Origin: Bacteroidota bacterium | Lineage (GTDB): Bacteria > Bacteroidota > Bacteroidia > Bacteroidales > CAIWKO01 | Reading direction: 5' to 3' | Length of the DNA: 64,000 nucleotides | NCBI GenBank assembly: GCA_037133915.1 | Contig: JBAXND010000022.1 | Location: 1-64,000, forward strand | The notes under the pieces: model-generated | Told to the model about the DNA's origin: nothing | The model's database searches: none | What the model saw: only the letters and a program-made list of their open reading frames with translations | Translations under genes and position numbers: made by a program | In this document: in pieces, positions 44,306 through 52,847 of the stretch | Layout of the letters: each line of letters opens with the position of its first letter | How positions within the stretch are numbered: position 1 is the first letter of the stretch

Positions 44306-44776
44306 TTACTCAACGGGTATTTGTCTGATAAATCCTTCCTGTAGTGAGATGAACGTCTCGGTAAATGTTACTTCCGGGATGCTTTGAATCTTTTCAATAA
44401 TAAGATTTTTCAGATGCTCATTGTCTTTTGCATACACTTTAATCAACAGCGAATATTTTCCTGAGATGTGGTGGCATTCTACTATTTCAGGGATGCGGCT
44501 GATTTTACTGAAAACTTCCTGATGCGATTTTGTGGTCAGCAAATGTACCTGTATGCCAATAAATGCACATGTTTCGTATCCGAGTGCTTTCGGCTCAAGT
44601 ATATATTGTGAACCGTTGAAAATGCCGGCATCCCACATCGACTTCACCCGTTGGTGAATGGCAGCGCCTGAAACTTTGCATTTTCGGGCTATCTCCATAA
44701 AAGGCAATCGCGCGTTGGCAGTGAGTAATCCGAGGATTTTACGATCAAGACCATCAATATGTAAGTCAGTTGGCAT
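44306..44776 (-). CDS. Lrp/AsnC family transcriptional regulator
   Basis: 156 residues from ATG 44776, the usual family length; the frame continues upstream to 44830 but that part overlaps the -7 box. N-terminal AsnC-type helix-turn-helix (LDRKILGLLTANARLPFMEI ... VSGAAIHQRVKSM) and the C-terminal ligand-binding RAM domain (CHHISGKYSLLIKVYAKDNEHL). Regulators of this group sense amino acids. It is divergent from a methionine gamma-lyase-like gene, so methionine or a breakdown product is a reasonable effector, and it leads directly into the ASST-like and polysaccharide genes. Confidence 0.9.
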   Translation of the reverse strand: MPTDLHIDGLDRKILGLLTANARLPFMEIARKCKVSGAAIHQRVKSMWDAGIFNGSQYILEPKALGYETCAFIGIQVHLLTTKSHQEVFSKISRIPEIVECHHISGKYSLLIKVYAKDNEHLKNLIIEKIQSIPEVTFTETFISLQEGFIRQIPVE

Positions 44777-44827
44777 GAAAATCAGGTTTTTTGTTACACA
44801 TTTCGAAAAATGAGGCATATTCAGTTT

Positions 44828-44835
44828 CAAATTTA
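44828..44835 (-). promoter_or_regulatory. Possible -7 box (TAAATTTG) for the AsnC-type regulator
   Basis: On the minus strand, 44835 to 44828 reads TAAATTTG, matching TAnnTTTG, 51 bases before ATG 44776. It may also start transcription of the genes that follow the regulator. The 44836-44926 interval must hold the divergent promoter and, probably, the regulator's binding site. Confidence 0.4.
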
Positions 44836-44926
44836 AGAATATTTATGGAAATTTCGCACACATTTATAATTTTCTTGGTCATTATTGCGCTATATGATAC
44901 ATTTGATTCACCAAAAAACAATTACC

Positions 44927-46165
44927 ATGACGAAGGAAAAATTAGAACACGAAAAATCCGCTGATCCTGCGGTACGTGTGCAGGATTTGCTGCAGTTCGG
45001 CGAGTTTGGCGACGTAAATCCGTCAATTACCGACTCTGCCACGTATACATTTCTTCAGGCAAAAACGATGGCCGATACGTTCGACGGTCAGACACAAGGT
45101 TGCTATTTATATTCGCGTCACTGGAATCCCAGCAATAAATACCTTGCCGATGCGCTTGCCGCAATGGAAGGTACCGAAGCCGCCTGGGTAACATCATCGG
45201 GAATGGGTGCCATAACGACGGCCATTTTGCAGTTATGCTCTGCCGGCGACCATATTGTCTCAAGCACTACCGTTTATGGCGGTACATTTGCTTTTCTGAA
45301 GAACTACCTTCCCAAGTTCAATATATCGGTAACATTTGTTGATATTACCGATATCGGGCAGGTGCAACGTGCTGTGAAGAAGGAAACAAAAATTATCTAT
45401 ACCGAAACCGTTACCAATCCAATGCTTCAGGTGTCTGACATTCCTGCATTGGCTAAAATTGCAAACGCTCACAATATTCAATTGGTGGTCGACAATACGT
45501 TTACGCCAATGATAATTTCACCCGCCAAACTGGGCGCCCACGTTGTAGTTCATAGTCTCACTAAATTCATTAACGGCAAGAATGACTGTGTAGCGGGCGC
45601 TGTCTGCGGATCACAGGAGTTTATAAATTCATTGTGCGATGTAAACAATGGCACTGCCATGCTGATTGGTCCGGTGCTCGATCCGCTGCGCTCATCGTCA
45701 ATCCTCAAGAATCTGCACACGCTGCATATCCGAATGAAACAACACAGTTACAATGCTCAGTACCTTGCTGAAAGACTGGACAAACTCAATGTTGCAATTG
45801 GCTATCCCGGGCTTACAAAACATGCCGGGCATAATGTTCACACGGCAATGATGAACAAAGCATACGGCTATGGCGGTATGATGACCATTGATGTGAAGAC
45901 GGTGGAGAATGCTTACGCTTTGATGGAACTCATGGAAAAACGCGGTGTGGGTTATCTGGCAGTCAGCCTGGGCTATTTCAAAACCCTGTTCAGCAACTCC
46001 GGAAAAAGCACTTCCTCTGAAGTGCCCGAAGATACACAGAAATCCATGGGCATGTCGCCCGGTATGATACGCTTTTCAGTGGGGCTTGATCAGGATATTG
46101 AACGTACCTTTCAGACTATTGTTGAGTGCATGACAGAGCTTGGAATGCTGCACAATGAACAATGA
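44927..46165 (+). CDS. megL: Methionine gamma-lyase-like PLP enzyme
   Basis: 412 residues from ATG 44927 (other in-frame starts at 44885 and 44894 would add an unusual N-terminus). Cys/Met metabolism fold: YSRHWNPSNKYLADALAAMEGTEAAW, TSSGMGAI, VDNTFTPMI, and the PLP lysine K213 in HSLTKFINGKND. The family includes methionine gamma-lyase (methionine to methanethiol, 2-oxobutyrate and ammonia), cystathionine gamma-synthase and homocysteine enzymes. Length, the SSEVPEDTQKSMGMSPGMIRFSVGLD-type C-terminus and the neighbouring AsnC gene favour the lyase, but substrate cannot be proved from sequence. Confidence 0.8.
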   Translation: MTKEKLEHEKSADPAVRVQDLLQFGEFGDVNPSITDSATYTFLQAKTMADTFDGQTQGCYLYSRHWNPSNKYLADALAAMEGTEAAWVTSSGMGAITTAILQLCSAGDHIVSSTTVYGGTFAFLKNYLPKFNISVTFVDITDIGQVQRAVKKETKIIYTETVTNPMLQVSDIPALAKIANAHNIQLVVDNTFTPMIISPAKLGAHVVVHSLTKFINGKNDCVAGAVCGSQEFINSLCDVNNGTAMLIGPVLDPLRSSSILKNLHTLHIRMKQHSYNAQYLAERLDKLNVAIGYPGLTKHAGHNVHTAMMNKAYGYGGMMTIDVKTVENAYALMELMEKRGVGYLAVSLGYFKTLFSNSGKSTSSEVPEDTQKSMGMSPGMIRFSVGLDQDIERTFQTIVECMTELGMLHNEQ

Positions 46166-46298
46166 ATAATTAACAATTAATAATTACAATCAAGACTTGA
46201 AAATATAACTCTGTGCCTTCTCTGTGCACCTCTGTGAAATATAAAACTGACACTGAGTTACACAGAGAAAACCTAGCACTTGATTCACATGAATATGA
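46166..46298. repeat. Short spacer with CTCTGTG/CACAGAG inverted repeats
   Basis: Between convergent genes. It contains TAATTAACAATTAATAATTA right after the stop, then ACTCTGTGCC, CTCTGTGCACC and CCTCTGTG, and later GTTACACAGAG, which can pair with any of them. Possibly a weak terminator; the wording is typical of dispersed intergenic repeats. Confidence 0.4.
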
Positions 46299-49200
46299 TT
46301 ACCAAGTTACAATCACTTTTTTGATGATTGCTTGATTGCCGTCGTGCAGCCTCAATAAATAAATTCCTTCTGCAATGCCTCCCAAATCAATGGTTTCATG
46401 AAAATAGCCTTGTTTGCCGCATTCTAAATAGCGAATCATTCTTCCGGTTGCGTCATAAAGCCCGATGTTAACGGTACTATTACCTGAATTCATGAATCCG
46501 ATATTCAGTAAATTATTTGCAGGATTCGGAAAAACAGACAATGTTGTTGTGAAATTGTTTTCATTGATGCCGGTGCCGTAAACATACAAGGTGTCGGTGA
46601 AAATATCGCTGCCACATCCGTTGTTAACTGCAAGTGTCACGTAATAAGTTCCGTCTGCTGTGTATGTGTGAACGGGGTTTTCAGCATTGGATGTGCCGCC
46701 ATCTCCAAAATTCCATGAATAGGTAACACCGTTGGTTGTGGTATTTGTAAATACAGCGGTTTGTGCAGGCATTGAAACCGTAAAACCCGCTACGGGCGCT
46801 GCACCTGAAACATACACGTTAACGGGCAGCCGCGGACTGTAACAGATGTCTCCCTCAATTTCCCAGTCATAGAAGTAATAGTAATAGCCCGTATTGGTGT
46901 AAGAATTTCCGGTAATTGAAATATATCCCGGAATAGTATACGGATAGACTGCACCTGCACTGTTACGATAAAGATAATTATTGGTGCCCTGCGCGCCGAG
47001 GCGGTATGCATTGCCGGTGGCAACATTCCAGTTGAGATAAACTCGGTTTGTGCCGGCTTGCAGGTTCGCAATTGTATCAAGCAATACGGTTCCCGCACTA
47101 TTCATAAGTCTGATTGTTCGGTTGCCGGAGTTGTATGCATAAATTTTTACAGAAACAATTTTAATATCCTGAAGTGCATTGAAAATAAGATAATGATTGC
47201 TTGTGCCTGTATAATAAGCGCCTGCACCTAGTGCGCTGTCGTGGGGTTGTGTGAAATAATTTGTCTGAACTTTAGAACCTACATAATAAGTCGTATTTGC
47301 AGAGAGCACCGGGCTGGTAAATACAGGTCCTGAATGCAGCACTGTGCCGCCCGACGGCATGCTGAACCATTGAATAGTATCCTGTCCGTTTGCCGAAAGT
47401 GTTGCAGAGCCTGAATTGCATATATAAGCATCATTCGCTGCAGGAGCAGCAGGCATGTTCACATTTATGTATGATTGCTTTACGATAGTGTTGTTTCCGT
47501 AAGTATTCGAAGCAGTCAGCGTAACAGAGAATATGCCGTTGGCCTGATAATTATGCAATGGGTTTTGAAGATTAGAAGTGTCGCCATCACCGAAATCCCA
47601 TCGACGGTAAGTAGGGTTATTGCTTGAAAGGTCTGTAAATTGAACGTTTCCGCTACAGGTATTGGTAACATCGGCACTGAAGTTGGCTGATGGAGCGGCG
47701 TTTGGTGCGCTGCATACCCATTGTATCACAAAGCCCCTGCCGGTTACATAACCATCGGAATACAGTTTTACAGTGAAGCTGCCGCCGCTGGTGGTAAGCG
47801 ATGCCGGTGGCGTGTGGCCTGCAAGATTGCAATAAACGCCCAATGAAGCGGAAGATGTATTCGGCCCGTCAAACACTTCCAGGCGGTCGTAATTACAGGT
47901 ACCATTGTCACCGGCTTCAATGTCAAAATCATTGAAATATAAAGTGAGTGAAGTGGCTCCGGCCGCGGTTATGGTGGCTGTATCGTTGCTGTTCACCGAA
48001 TATACTGAAGTGCCGCCGTTATCAAATAGTTGCCCGCCACAGTTATTGATGGTCATTCCGCTGTTTGGCTGCATCACATAAGTGCAAGGACTTTCAATAA
48101 AAATACTGTCTGTTACATAGGACGTCATTACCGTTCCTGTAGCTGCAAGTGTAATGTACTTCATGCCCGGAGTGGTATAGGTTACATTGTGCGGTCCTAC
48201 AGTACTGGCCGTTGCAGGTGTTGCGCCCGCTCCGAAATTCCAGTCCCACGAAACAATAGTTCCTGCGCTTTCATTCGTAAAAACGATATTCTCGCCGACG
48301 CAATTGTTGTTATACGATTTTGTAAAAGCTGCGCTGACACAATTTAAATCCATAGGTATTCTTGCAATGTACGGTCTGTAATTGTGTTTTGAAATCGTCA
48401 GGATAACCTCAGTGCCGGCCAGTGGTGCGAAGTGCAAGGTGCCGGTGCCGCCGGCCAGTGTTGTTTCGGCAACAAGATTTCCGTCAACAACAAGGGTTGC
48501 AAGTCCGGCAGGACAAGTGCTGGAAAAAATCTGAAGTACGCTGTCACTGCATTGCAATAATGAAGTATGAGATGCTGTAATTGTTACCGGTACTCCTGTC
48601 CACATCTGCATGGCAGGATCGCCGAAATAGTGAAACAGCTCATGAGTGTATGAATCGTCGCCCCAGGTCTGAACCATGCGGAGCAGCCCTTGATTCAGCA
48701 CATCTCCCATAGTATAGATGGCAGGATGAGCCGTGATGCTGCCAACCGGATTGTCGCCATATCCTGTAAAGTTTGGGATAATGCCGGGGTTGGGCCAGAT
48801 GGCGTCAAAAAAGCCAAGTGTAAGACCGTCGTTAGGACCGCTGTAGCTGTAGTAAGCAGCGCCAAATACACCCACGGCACCACCATTGGCTTTGCGCAGA
48901 AATTTCTCCGAAAAACATTCTGGAAGCTGATATTCGCCGGTATGGCAGTTAATGCTGAATACGACCGGAAGATTCGCTCCGTTTGTCAGGTTATTGATAT
49001 CACTCAATACATATTCGGGCGTTGCCCAGCCGCTGCCACCAACGTAACCATGATCGCGGTGAAGCAGAAACAGCCTGCCGTCGGCTGAATTGATAGCCGA
49101 TGTAATATCGGTTCTGCTGCCCGTCCATGCAAATGTTGGCTTACGCAGATAGGAGGGAACCGGCTCGCCTGCTGCAAATAAGTCATTATTCCAGTACAAC

Positions 49201-50516
49201 GGTGTAACGCTGTTATCAGTTGCATAAACCCTGTCAATACTGAATGATTGCTGGTTTACCATATAATTCCTTACTTCTTCAGCCGTAAGCGCAAAACGGC
49301 GGTCTTCATAACTGTTGGCATCGTCGTCCTGAAATTGTGCGCAATTGGTGCCATGAGAATAAAACCCGCTTTGCAATGGCGGATTTTTTTCATACTGAAT
49401 AATTTTTTGAACTACCATATTTGCCTGCAAAGCGCTTGAAACCGAAATTCGGCCAAAAGCCATATCGGCCACATAATCGCCGGTTCCGCCCATGCAAGCG
49501 TAATACAAATCTGTAGCAAAATCCTCACCATTTGTCGGATCCTGATGAATTTCGCCGGGAACTAAATCATGATCGCCAATAATCACGAAGTATCCCGGTT
49601 TTGGATTCCAGTTTGCATAGCGCTGCTGAATTTCAGATTTTACCTGTGAACTTGTCCACGATGCGCGCGAAACAATCTCAACGGTATAACCTAATTGCGC
49701 TTTCCATTTGGCCAATGAATCGGCGGCAGCCAGATAATTATCATGCGTAATTATTATATAGTCAACCGACGGACCCGAAATGCTTTTTAAATTTTTGCTT
49801 GTTCCTTTAGCAGGAAAATTTCGCAATGATTCGCCATTCAGAATACTGCCCTTCACCATTCCTAGGTAAGGTTCCATTTCTTCTGCTGTTGCAGGAAAAC
49901 TTCCATTTCCGATGAATTCAACATCATAATCAATTACAGAAAACAGATTCGCAGTGCGCGATTTTGGATTGTATTGAACCGGATACACAGCAATGACGGC
50001 AAGTTCATAGCCTCTGTAATTTAATGTTGTCAGGATTTTTACCGGCGCATCGGGCCATATAGTGTTGCTGTTGTAAAAAGTACTGTCTATTTCAAACGCA
50101 GGTTCAGGATCGCCTTCGCGGTCAGTGGCTGGTTTTAAAGCGGGATAAACAAGAAGGTCATTGAATGTTGTTGCATTCGCCCGACGGATATGGATTTTTG
50201 CCGTACTTCCTTTCGGGATAAGCACAAGGTCGCAATGTTCAGGAAGTGCAGGCTTTCCAACACTTTTCATTTTATTAAATCCCTGTACATGCAAAATATC
50301 GAACACCGTGCCGCTTGCATTTTTTTCGGCTTCTAACATTCCGCTGAAGCGGTATTCAACATTCACGCCTTTTTTGTCATGGTTTTTAACAATGCGCGTC
50401 ACACTGTTTTCATGATTTTGTGAACGGTCGTTTTTTGAAAGTGTAATCCATTGGTTTTGGCTATGCGCACTTAAAATTCCAATGAAAAGTAGGAAAGTGA
50501 GGAAGCGTTTTTTCAT
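46299..50516 (-). CDS. Gingipain-like C25 cysteine protease with CUB, PKD and T9SS domains
   Basis: 1405 residues from ATG 50516, which opens a normal signal peptide (MKKRFLTFLLFIGILSAHSQ). A propeptide (about 25-245) precedes the C25 catalytic domain (about 250-640), beginning VDYIIITHDNYLAAADSL. The catalytic histidine is probably H489 in LHRDHGYVGGSGW and the cysteine C524 in SINCHTGEY. Then follow an Ig-like domain, a PKD domain (TKSYNNNCVGENIVF ... SWDWNFGAGA), a CUB-like domain with NCGGQLFDNGG, two further PKD domains (RRWDFGDGDTSN, YSWNFGDGGTSN) separated by another beta domain, and a T9SS type A domain (VFPNPANNLLNIGF ... GIYLLRL ... KKVIVTW). Exported surface protease, probably for protein breakdown. 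Specificity cannot be told. Confidence 0.93.
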   Translation of the reverse strand: MKKRFLTFLLFIGILSAHSQNQWITLSKNDRSQNHENSVTRIVKNHDKKGVNVEYRFSGMLEAEKNASGTVFDILHVQGFNKMKSVGKPALPEHCDLVLIPKGSTAKIHIRRANATTFNDLLVYPALKPATDREGDPEPAFEIDSTFYNSNTIWPDAPVKILTTLNYRGYELAVIAVYPVQYNPKSRTANLFSVIDYDVEFIGNGSFPATAEEMEPYLGMVKGSILNGESLRNFPAKGTSKNLKSISGPSVDYIIITHDNYLAAADSLAKWKAQLGYTVEIVSRASWTSSQVKSEIQQRYANWNPKPGYFVIIGDHDLVPGEIHQDPTNGEDFATDLYYACMGGTGDYVADMAFGRISVSSALQANMVVQKIIQYEKNPPLQSGFYSHGTNCAQFQDDDANSYEDRRFALTAEEVRNYMVNQQSFSIDRVYATDNSVTPLYWNNDLFAAGEPVPSYLRKPTFAWTGSRTDITSAINSADGRLFLLHRDHGYVGGSGWATPEYVLSDINNLTNGANLPVVFSINCHTGEYQLPECFSEKFLRKANGGAVGVFGAAYYSYSGPNDGLTLGFFDAIWPNPGIIPNFTGYGDNPVGSITAHPAIYTMGDVLNQGLLRMVQTWGDDSYTHELFHYFGDPAMQMWTGVPVTITASHTSLLQCSDSVLQIFSSTCPAGLATLVVDGNLVAETTLAGGTGTLHFAPLAGTEVILTISKHNYRPYIARIPMDLNCVSAAFTKSYNNNCVGENIVFTNESAGTIVSWDWNFGAGATPATASTVGPHNVTYTTPGMKYITLAATGTVMTSYVTDSIFIESPCTYVMQPNSGMTINNCGGQLFDNGGTSVYSVNSNDTATITAAGATSLTLYFNDFDIEAGDNGTCNYDRLEVFDGPNTSSASLGVYCNLAGHTPPASLTTSGGSFTVKLYSDGYVTGRGFVIQWVCSAPNAAPSANFSADVTNTCSGNVQFTDLSSNNPTYRRWDFGDGDTSNLQNPLHNYQANGIFSVTLTASNTYGNNTIVKQSYINVNMPAAPAANDAYICNSGSATLSANGQDTIQWFSMPSGGTVLHSGPVFTSPVLSANTTYYVGSKVQTNYFTQPHDSALGAGAYYTGTSNHYLIFNALQDIKIVSVKIYAYNSGNRTIRLMNSAGTVLLDTIANLQAGTNRVYLNWNVATGNAYRLGAQGTNNYLYRNSAGAVYPYTIPGYISITGNSYTNTGYYYYFYDWEIEGDICYSPRLPVNVYVSGAAPVAGFTVSMPAQTAVFTNTTTNGVTYSWNFGDGGTSNAENPVHTYTADGTYYVTLAVNNGCGSDIFTDTLYVYGTGINENNFTTTLSVFPNPANNLLNIGFMNSGNSTVNIGLYDATGRMIRYLECGKQGYFHETIDLGGIAEGIYLLRLHDGNQAIIKKVIVTW

Positions 50517-50698
50517 AAATGTCAGCACTAATTTGTATTCGCAGAAGTAAAAATACAAAAAATGCACGCTATACACGATAAAATTTCGATTTCGAGATCT
50601 CTACCTTCGTATTCAGGAATTAGAAGAGCATAACACTATCCTGCCCAGTATTGGTGAGTAATACAATCGTATAGAATTTAAAGAGTCGGTGCCGGCTC
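50517..50698. other. Control region of the C25 protease and hairpin at the ndk end
   Basis: 182 bases. AAGAGTCGG-TG-CCGGCTCTT (50681-50700) forms a hairpin that overlaps the ndk stop codon; on the minus strand it is followed by TTTAAATT, a poor T tail. No consensus -7 box is seen for the protease gene. Confidence 0.4.
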
Positions 50699-51118
50699 TT
50701 AGTAACGTTCGCCTGCCGGGAAAAAGAAATTACATTCAATCTCGGCATTTTCATCACTGTCTGAACCATGAACGGCGTTTGCAGTCATACTGGTGCCAAA
50801 ATCATGACGTATGGTGCCTTCGGCTGCTTCAGCCGGATTGGTCTTACCTATCAGTTTGCGGTAATCTTCAACTGCATTTTGTTTTTCAATAATCGCTACC
50901 ACAATAGGACCTGATGTCATAAACGCAACCAGATTATCGTAAAATGGACGATCCTTGTGGACTATATAAAATCGTTGTGCCTGCTCCTTTGTGAGCATCG
51001 TTGTTTTTAAAGCCGACAGCCGGAATCCGGCATCGGTAATTCGTGCAAGTATCCTGCCCGCGTTATTCTTTGCGAACGCTACAGGTTTTATTATGGTAAA
51101 AGTTTTGCTACCCGTCAT
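50699..51118 (-). CDS. ndk: Nucleoside diphosphate kinase
   Basis: 139 residues, complete. Transfers the terminal phosphate of ATP to nucleoside diphosphates via a phosphohistidine. The active-site histidine is H117 in NAVHGSDS; TFTIIKPVAF at the start and GPIVVAIIEKQNAV are family marks. Divergent from nrnA with a 100-base gap; I recall this ndk / DHH phosphoesterase / GldI-like order from other Bacteroidota but could not check it. Confidence 0.97.
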   Translation of the reverse strand: MTGSKTFTIIKPVAFAKNNAGRILARITDAGFRLSALKTTMLTKEQAQRFYIVHKDRPFYDNLVAFMTSGPIVVAIIEKQNAVEDYRKLIGKTNPAEAAEGTIRHDFGTSMTANAVHGSDSDENAEIECNFFFPAGERY

Positions 51119-51191
51119 GGCATTTATAGTTTTAAAACAAGTAAAAGTAATAATATTGGAAATGAATAAGGCTTTTTTATTATTATTTTAA

Positions 51192-51199
51192 TAATTTTG
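51192..51199 (+). promoter_or_regulatory. Possible -7 box (TAATTTTG) for nrnA and following genes
   Basis: Exact TAnnTTTG match 20 bases before the TTG start of nrnA. The nearest upstream TTG (51156-51158) is too far (33 bases). Confidence 0.35.
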
Positions 51200-51218
51200 G
51201 ACTCATAATACTTCTAGC

Positions 51219-52247
51219 TTGGAACCTACAGATTTTTCCCGTTTATCAGAACTTCTTAAAATGCCCTGCCGAATTGCGGTTGTTACGCATTCAAATCCCG
51301 ACGGCGATGCCATTGGCTCATCCCTGGCGATGACTCATTATCTGAAACACAAAGGTCATGATGCACGCACTGTGGTTCCTGATGATTTCCCTGAATTTCT
51401 CAAATGGATGCCTGCCGCCGGCGACATTCTTATTTTTGATAATGACGTGAAAAATGCAGAGCGCTTTTTGCTCGATGCCGACCTTGTATTTTGTCTTGAT
51501 TTTAATGCGCCCGACCGCGTTCAGGCAATGACTAAGACGCTGGAACAGGCCAAAGGCATCAAAATTCTCATTGATCATCACCTCGATGTGGTTCATTTTT
51601 GTGATTTTGAATTGTCGAATGCTGCCACTTCTTCTACATCGGAACTCGTGTATGATTTTATAGTGAATATGGGTGATGAAAATCTGCTCGATAAAAATAT
51701 TGCCGAAGCACTGTTTGTTGGAATTGTTACCGATACCGGCTCATTCAGCTATGCCTGCAATTATGAGCATACGTTTTCTGTGGTCGCGAACCTCATGCGG
51801 CTCGGAATAGATGCCGAGCATATTCACCGGCTGGTTTATGATACATGGTCTGAAAGCCGCATCAAACTATTAGGCTTTTGCCTGAACGAAAAACTTACTG
51901 TAATAAGCAATTATTCAACTTCTTATATTGTTTTATCGAAAGCTGATCTTGAACGTTTCAATCATAAAATAGGTGATACCGAAGGTGTCGTTAATTATGC
52001 GCTTTCCATTAAAAATGTGAAGTTAGCGGCACTCATTACCGAAAGAGATGACTTTGTTAAAATTTCATTCCGGTCAAAAGGAACATTTAATGTGAATGAC
52101 TTTGCCCGACTGCATTTCAACGGCGGCGGTCATAAAAATGCTTCCGGAGCTAATGTTTATCTTCCGCTCGGCGAAGCCGTTAAAAAATTCGTTTCCCTGC
52201 TTGCCTCCTATAGTAAAGAACTTATGCCCGCTCATCATGAAGTTTAG
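51219..52247 (+). CDS. nrnA: DHH phosphoesterase, oligoribonuclease / pAp phosphatase type
   Basis: 342 residues. The DHH domain has THSNPDGDAIGSS (H24, D28, D30) and DHH (119-121), which bind two metal ions; the DHHA1 domain near the end has FNGGGHKNASGA. NrnA enzymes degrade very short RNAs and/or remove the 3' phosphate from pAp. The start is TTG at 51219; no ATG fits before residue 15, and the -7 box upstream allows only a short leader. Its 3' end overlaps the GldI-like gene by 11 bases. Confidence 0.88.
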   Translation: MEPTDFSRLSELLKMPCRIAVVTHSNPDGDAIGSSLAMTHYLKHKGHDARTVVPDDFPEFLKWMPAAGDILIFDNDVKNAERFLLDADLVFCLDFNAPDRVQAMTKTLEQAKGIKILIDHHLDVVHFCDFELSNAATSSTSELVYDFIVNMGDENLLDKNIAEALFVGIVTDTGSFSYACNYEHTFSVVANLMRLGIDAEHIHRLVYDTWSESRIKLLGFCLNEKLTVISNYSTSYIVLSKADLERFNHKIGDTEGVVNYALSIKNVKLAALITERDDFVKISFRSKGTFNVNDFARLHFNGGGHKNASGANVYLPLGEAVKKFVSLLASYSKELMPAHHEV

Positions 52248-52794
52248 ATTCTTACAAAGAAATCTTTCTGTGCTGTTTGTTTTCTCAATGTGCATGTTTT
52301 TATGCGCCTCTTGCGGAAACAATACCGTGAAACCAAAACAGAAAGATCCGGATCCGCAAAAGGTGAAAGATCAGATGCTGAATGTGAATAAATCTATGGT
52401 TGAAAAAGAGGACAGGCAGATTGATGATTTTATTTCACGGCATCAGTGGAACATGATAAAAACGTCTACCGGTTTGAGATATATGATATACGCGCCTGCA
52501 AAAAACAGCACAGAGTCACCCGTTGACAAGCAGATTGTTCGCATTAAATATGGCGTTAAGTTGGTCAACGGCGTGGAAGTATATAACTCGGATAAAAATG
52601 GTTTGAAAGAGTTTGTTCTGGGAAAATCGGAAGCAGAAAATGGATTGGAAGAAGGATTGAAACTCATGCATAAAGGAGATAAGGCCATGCTGATTATCCC
52701 GTCGCACTTAGCCTATGGCCTGGCAGGCGATGACGAGAATATCCCCAAACGGGCCACACTTATTTATGATGTTGAATTGCTGGACATACGTTAG
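52237..52794 (+). CDS. gldI: FKBP-type peptidyl-prolyl isomerase lipoprotein, GldI-like
   Basis: 185 residues from ATG 52237, which lies inside the nrnA end and opens a lipoprotein signal (MKFRFLQRNLSVLFVFSMCM ... CASC, lipidated Cys about 26). The stretch VNKSMVEKEDRQIDDFI resembles the linker of GldI, a lipoprotein needed for gliding and T9SS function in Flavobacterium. The FKBP domain (about 90-185) has GLEEGLKLMHKGDKAMLIIPSHLAYG. It would help periplasmic protein folding, possibly of T9SS parts. The upstream continuation of the frame (to 52096) overlaps nrnA and is not used. Confidence 0.7.
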   Translation: MKFRFLQRNLSVLFVFSMCMFLCASCGNNTVKPKQKDPDPQKVKDQMLNVNKSMVEKEDRQIDDFISRHQWNMIKTSTGLRYMIYAPAKNSTESPVDKQIVRIKYGVKLVNGVEVYNSDKNGLKEFVLGKSEAENGLEEGLKLMHKGDKAMLIIPSHLAYGLAGDDENIPKRATLIYDVELLDIR

Positions 52795-52847
52795 TCATAA
52801 AAAATTGTTCAATATTTAATACGTTACTTATTACTAATTGCCTAAAT

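Noticed and set aside
46299..50576. Start of the C25 protease at 50576
   Set aside because: That start adds 20 residues before a clean signal peptide beginning at ATG 50516.
52096..52236. Long N-terminal extension of the GldI-like gene
   Set aside because: It overlaps nrnA in another frame and would destroy the lipoprotein signal that begins at 52237.
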